Positions 5,751-6,163 of a DNA stretch of 6,163 nt are shown piece after piece. The DNA lies in the NCBI GenBank assembly GCA_029934215.1, contig JAOZMR010000170.1, positions 1 to 6,163 of the forward strand. Direction: 5' to 3'. Numbering within the stretch: the first letter of the stretch is position 1; each line of letters begins with the position of its first letter. The translations under genes were made by a program, and so were the position numbers. A model generated the notes under the pieces. That model made no database searches, was not told the DNA's origin, and saw only the letters and a list, made by a program, of their open reading frames with translations. This DNA is from Pontiellaceae bacterium. Lineage in GTDB: Bacteria > Verrucomicrobiota > Kiritimatiellia > Kiritimatiellales > Tichowtungiaceae.

Positions 5751-5788
5751 ATCCCTTTTTGCATCTGTTTGGATAAAACGTTCGTTTC

Positions 5789-5843
5789 AAAAGGGGTCAG
5801 CCGATGAATTTTAGAATATGCTTTTTTGTCTTTAACCATTTCC
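5789..5843. repeat. 55-bp exact direct repeat, copy 1
   Basis: Identical over 55 bases to 6109-6163, at a 320-bp offset. The match breaks at 5788 (C versus G at 6108), and its right limit is the window end. It contains the stop and last codons of the transposase fragment. Confidence 0.95.
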
Positions 5844-6108
5844 CCTCCGCCTCACCATAAAACCTCATCGCCCGGCTAACCGTCGTGAAGTGACCCATCA
5901 CCAGCTTTTCACTCACCCAGCGCGCCCGTACTGGATAGTGATAACGGAGCAATCCTGCGATTAAAAACTTGCGCGGATCCGATTTCGCAAGTCCTGGCAA
6001 ATCGGAAGATTCCAATCCAAAGTAACTCAGGCAATCACCCAACACTTTGCCAGCAGCAGCTTCGCTTAATTCTCTTTTCTGTTCCAGTTCTTCGGGATTT
6101 TTCCCTGG
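5797..6108 (-). pseudogene. C-terminal part of a REP-associated tyrosine (Y1-type) transposase
   Basis: About 103 codons ending at TGA 5799-5797, without the N-terminal HUH/Y1 catalytic domain that nicks DNA. The visible part resembles the DnaA-C-like DNA-binding tail found on many such transposases, especially in Verrucomicrobiota: a helical segment (ELEQKRELSEAAAGKVLGD), then KSDPRKFLIAGLLRY, then the helix-turn-helix RARWVSEKLVMGHFTTVSRAM, then a basic end (GKWLKTKKHILKFIG). Upstream of 6108 the sequence changes into a copy of its own 3' end read in another frame (MVKDKKAYSKIHRLTPF), so the open frame through 6159 is a chimera and its ATG is not a real start. Either the gene is a broken, tandemly duplicated remnant, or the contig ends in an assembly loop and the true upstream part is missing. 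Family assignment is good; intactness cannot be judged. Confidence 0.72.
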
Positions 6109-6163
6109 AAAAGGGGTCAGCCGATGAATTTTAGAATATGCTTTTTTGTCTTTAACCATTTCC
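6109..6163. repeat. 55-bp exact direct repeat, copy 2, ending at the window edge
   Basis: Second copy of 5789-5843. It stops exactly at the last base of the window, so its true length is unknown. It is fused in frame to the transposase-like reading frame, which is why that frame appears to start with an ATG here. Confidence 0.95.

Larger units (their letters stand above)
5207..5796. other. Gene-free intergenic region, about 590 bp, rich in inverted repeats
   Basis: No protein frame here has recognisable domains or a good ribosome site, and no tRNA or rRNA was seen. It contains a 7-bp-stem hairpin (5376-5398), a 29-nt-arm inverted repeat (5414-5505), a GC-rich palindrome (5552-5567), a CAGGAT-type repetitive segment (5706-5750), and a 17-nt match to the 1929-1945 segment (5337-5353). 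It probably also contains the promoter of the amino-sugar operon, but no strong -35/-10 pair was identified. Confidence 0.55.

Noticed and set aside
5207..5796. CRISPR array, tRNA or riboswitch in the large gene-free region
   Set aside because: No regularly spaced identical repeats, no cloverleaf with a TTCGA-type loop, and no recognisable riboswitch core was seen; only scattered inverted repeats are present.
5475..5839. Small open frames on both strands (5475-5672, 5500-5745, 5648-5839)
   Set aside because: They overlap palindromes and repetitive CAGGAT-type DNA, lack ribosome sites, and the last shares its first 17 residues with the chimeric frame only because of the 55-bp repeat.

Overview
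The window looks like bacterial chromosome from the Verrucomicrobiota/PVC group. This is an inference from a threonyl-tRNA synthetase of unusual domain layout, a REP-associated (Y1-type) transposase C-terminus of a kind common in that group, and intergenic DNA full of short interspersed repeats. No 16S rRNA or other decisive marker is present. The window may be the end of a draft contig: its last 55 bases duplicate an internal stretch exactly.

Layout. (1) 1-1795, minus strand: thrS followed by the first codons of a probable infC, the classic translation operon; infC appears to start on AUC, as expected for an IF-3 gene with a rare start codon. (2) 1796-2220: a divergent intergenic region with a good thrS promoter almost touching the start codon, several hairpins, and segments resembling dispersed repeats. 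(3) 2221-3672, plus strand: a membrane polyprenyl-phosphate sugar-1-phosphate transferase (WbaP/CpsE type), which begins lipid-linked glycan assembly. (4) 3685-5206, minus strand: an amino-sugar cassette made of a 31-codon remnant of a sugar N-acetyltransferase, an FdtA/QdtA/WxcM-type dTDP-4-keto-6-deoxyglucose 3,4-ketoisomerase, and a translationally coupled formyltransferase. It converges on the sugar transferase with only 12 bp between stop codons. (5) 5207-5796: about 590 bp with no supported gene, carrying a long 29-nt-arm inverted repeat and other palindromes. (6) 5797-6163: the C-terminal part of a REP-associated-type transposase with no catalytic domain visible, bounded by two identical 55-bp copies 320 bp apart.

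How they work together. The ketoisomerase makes a dTDP-3-keto-6-deoxyhexose. A PLP aminotransferase, not in the window, would aminate C3, and an acyltransferase would cap the amine. The start of an acetyltransferase gene survives only as a fragment, while an intact formyltransferase sits just downstream. The locus may therefore have moved from an N-acetylated to an N-formylated 3-amino-3,6-dideoxyhexose (Fuc3N or Qui3N type) in a surface polysaccharide, with the sugar transferase initiating the repeat unit. No wholly unknown system was identified. The most interesting points are the acyltransferase remnant, the AUC-start infC, the TGS-less ThrS and the repeat structure beside the transposase fragment.
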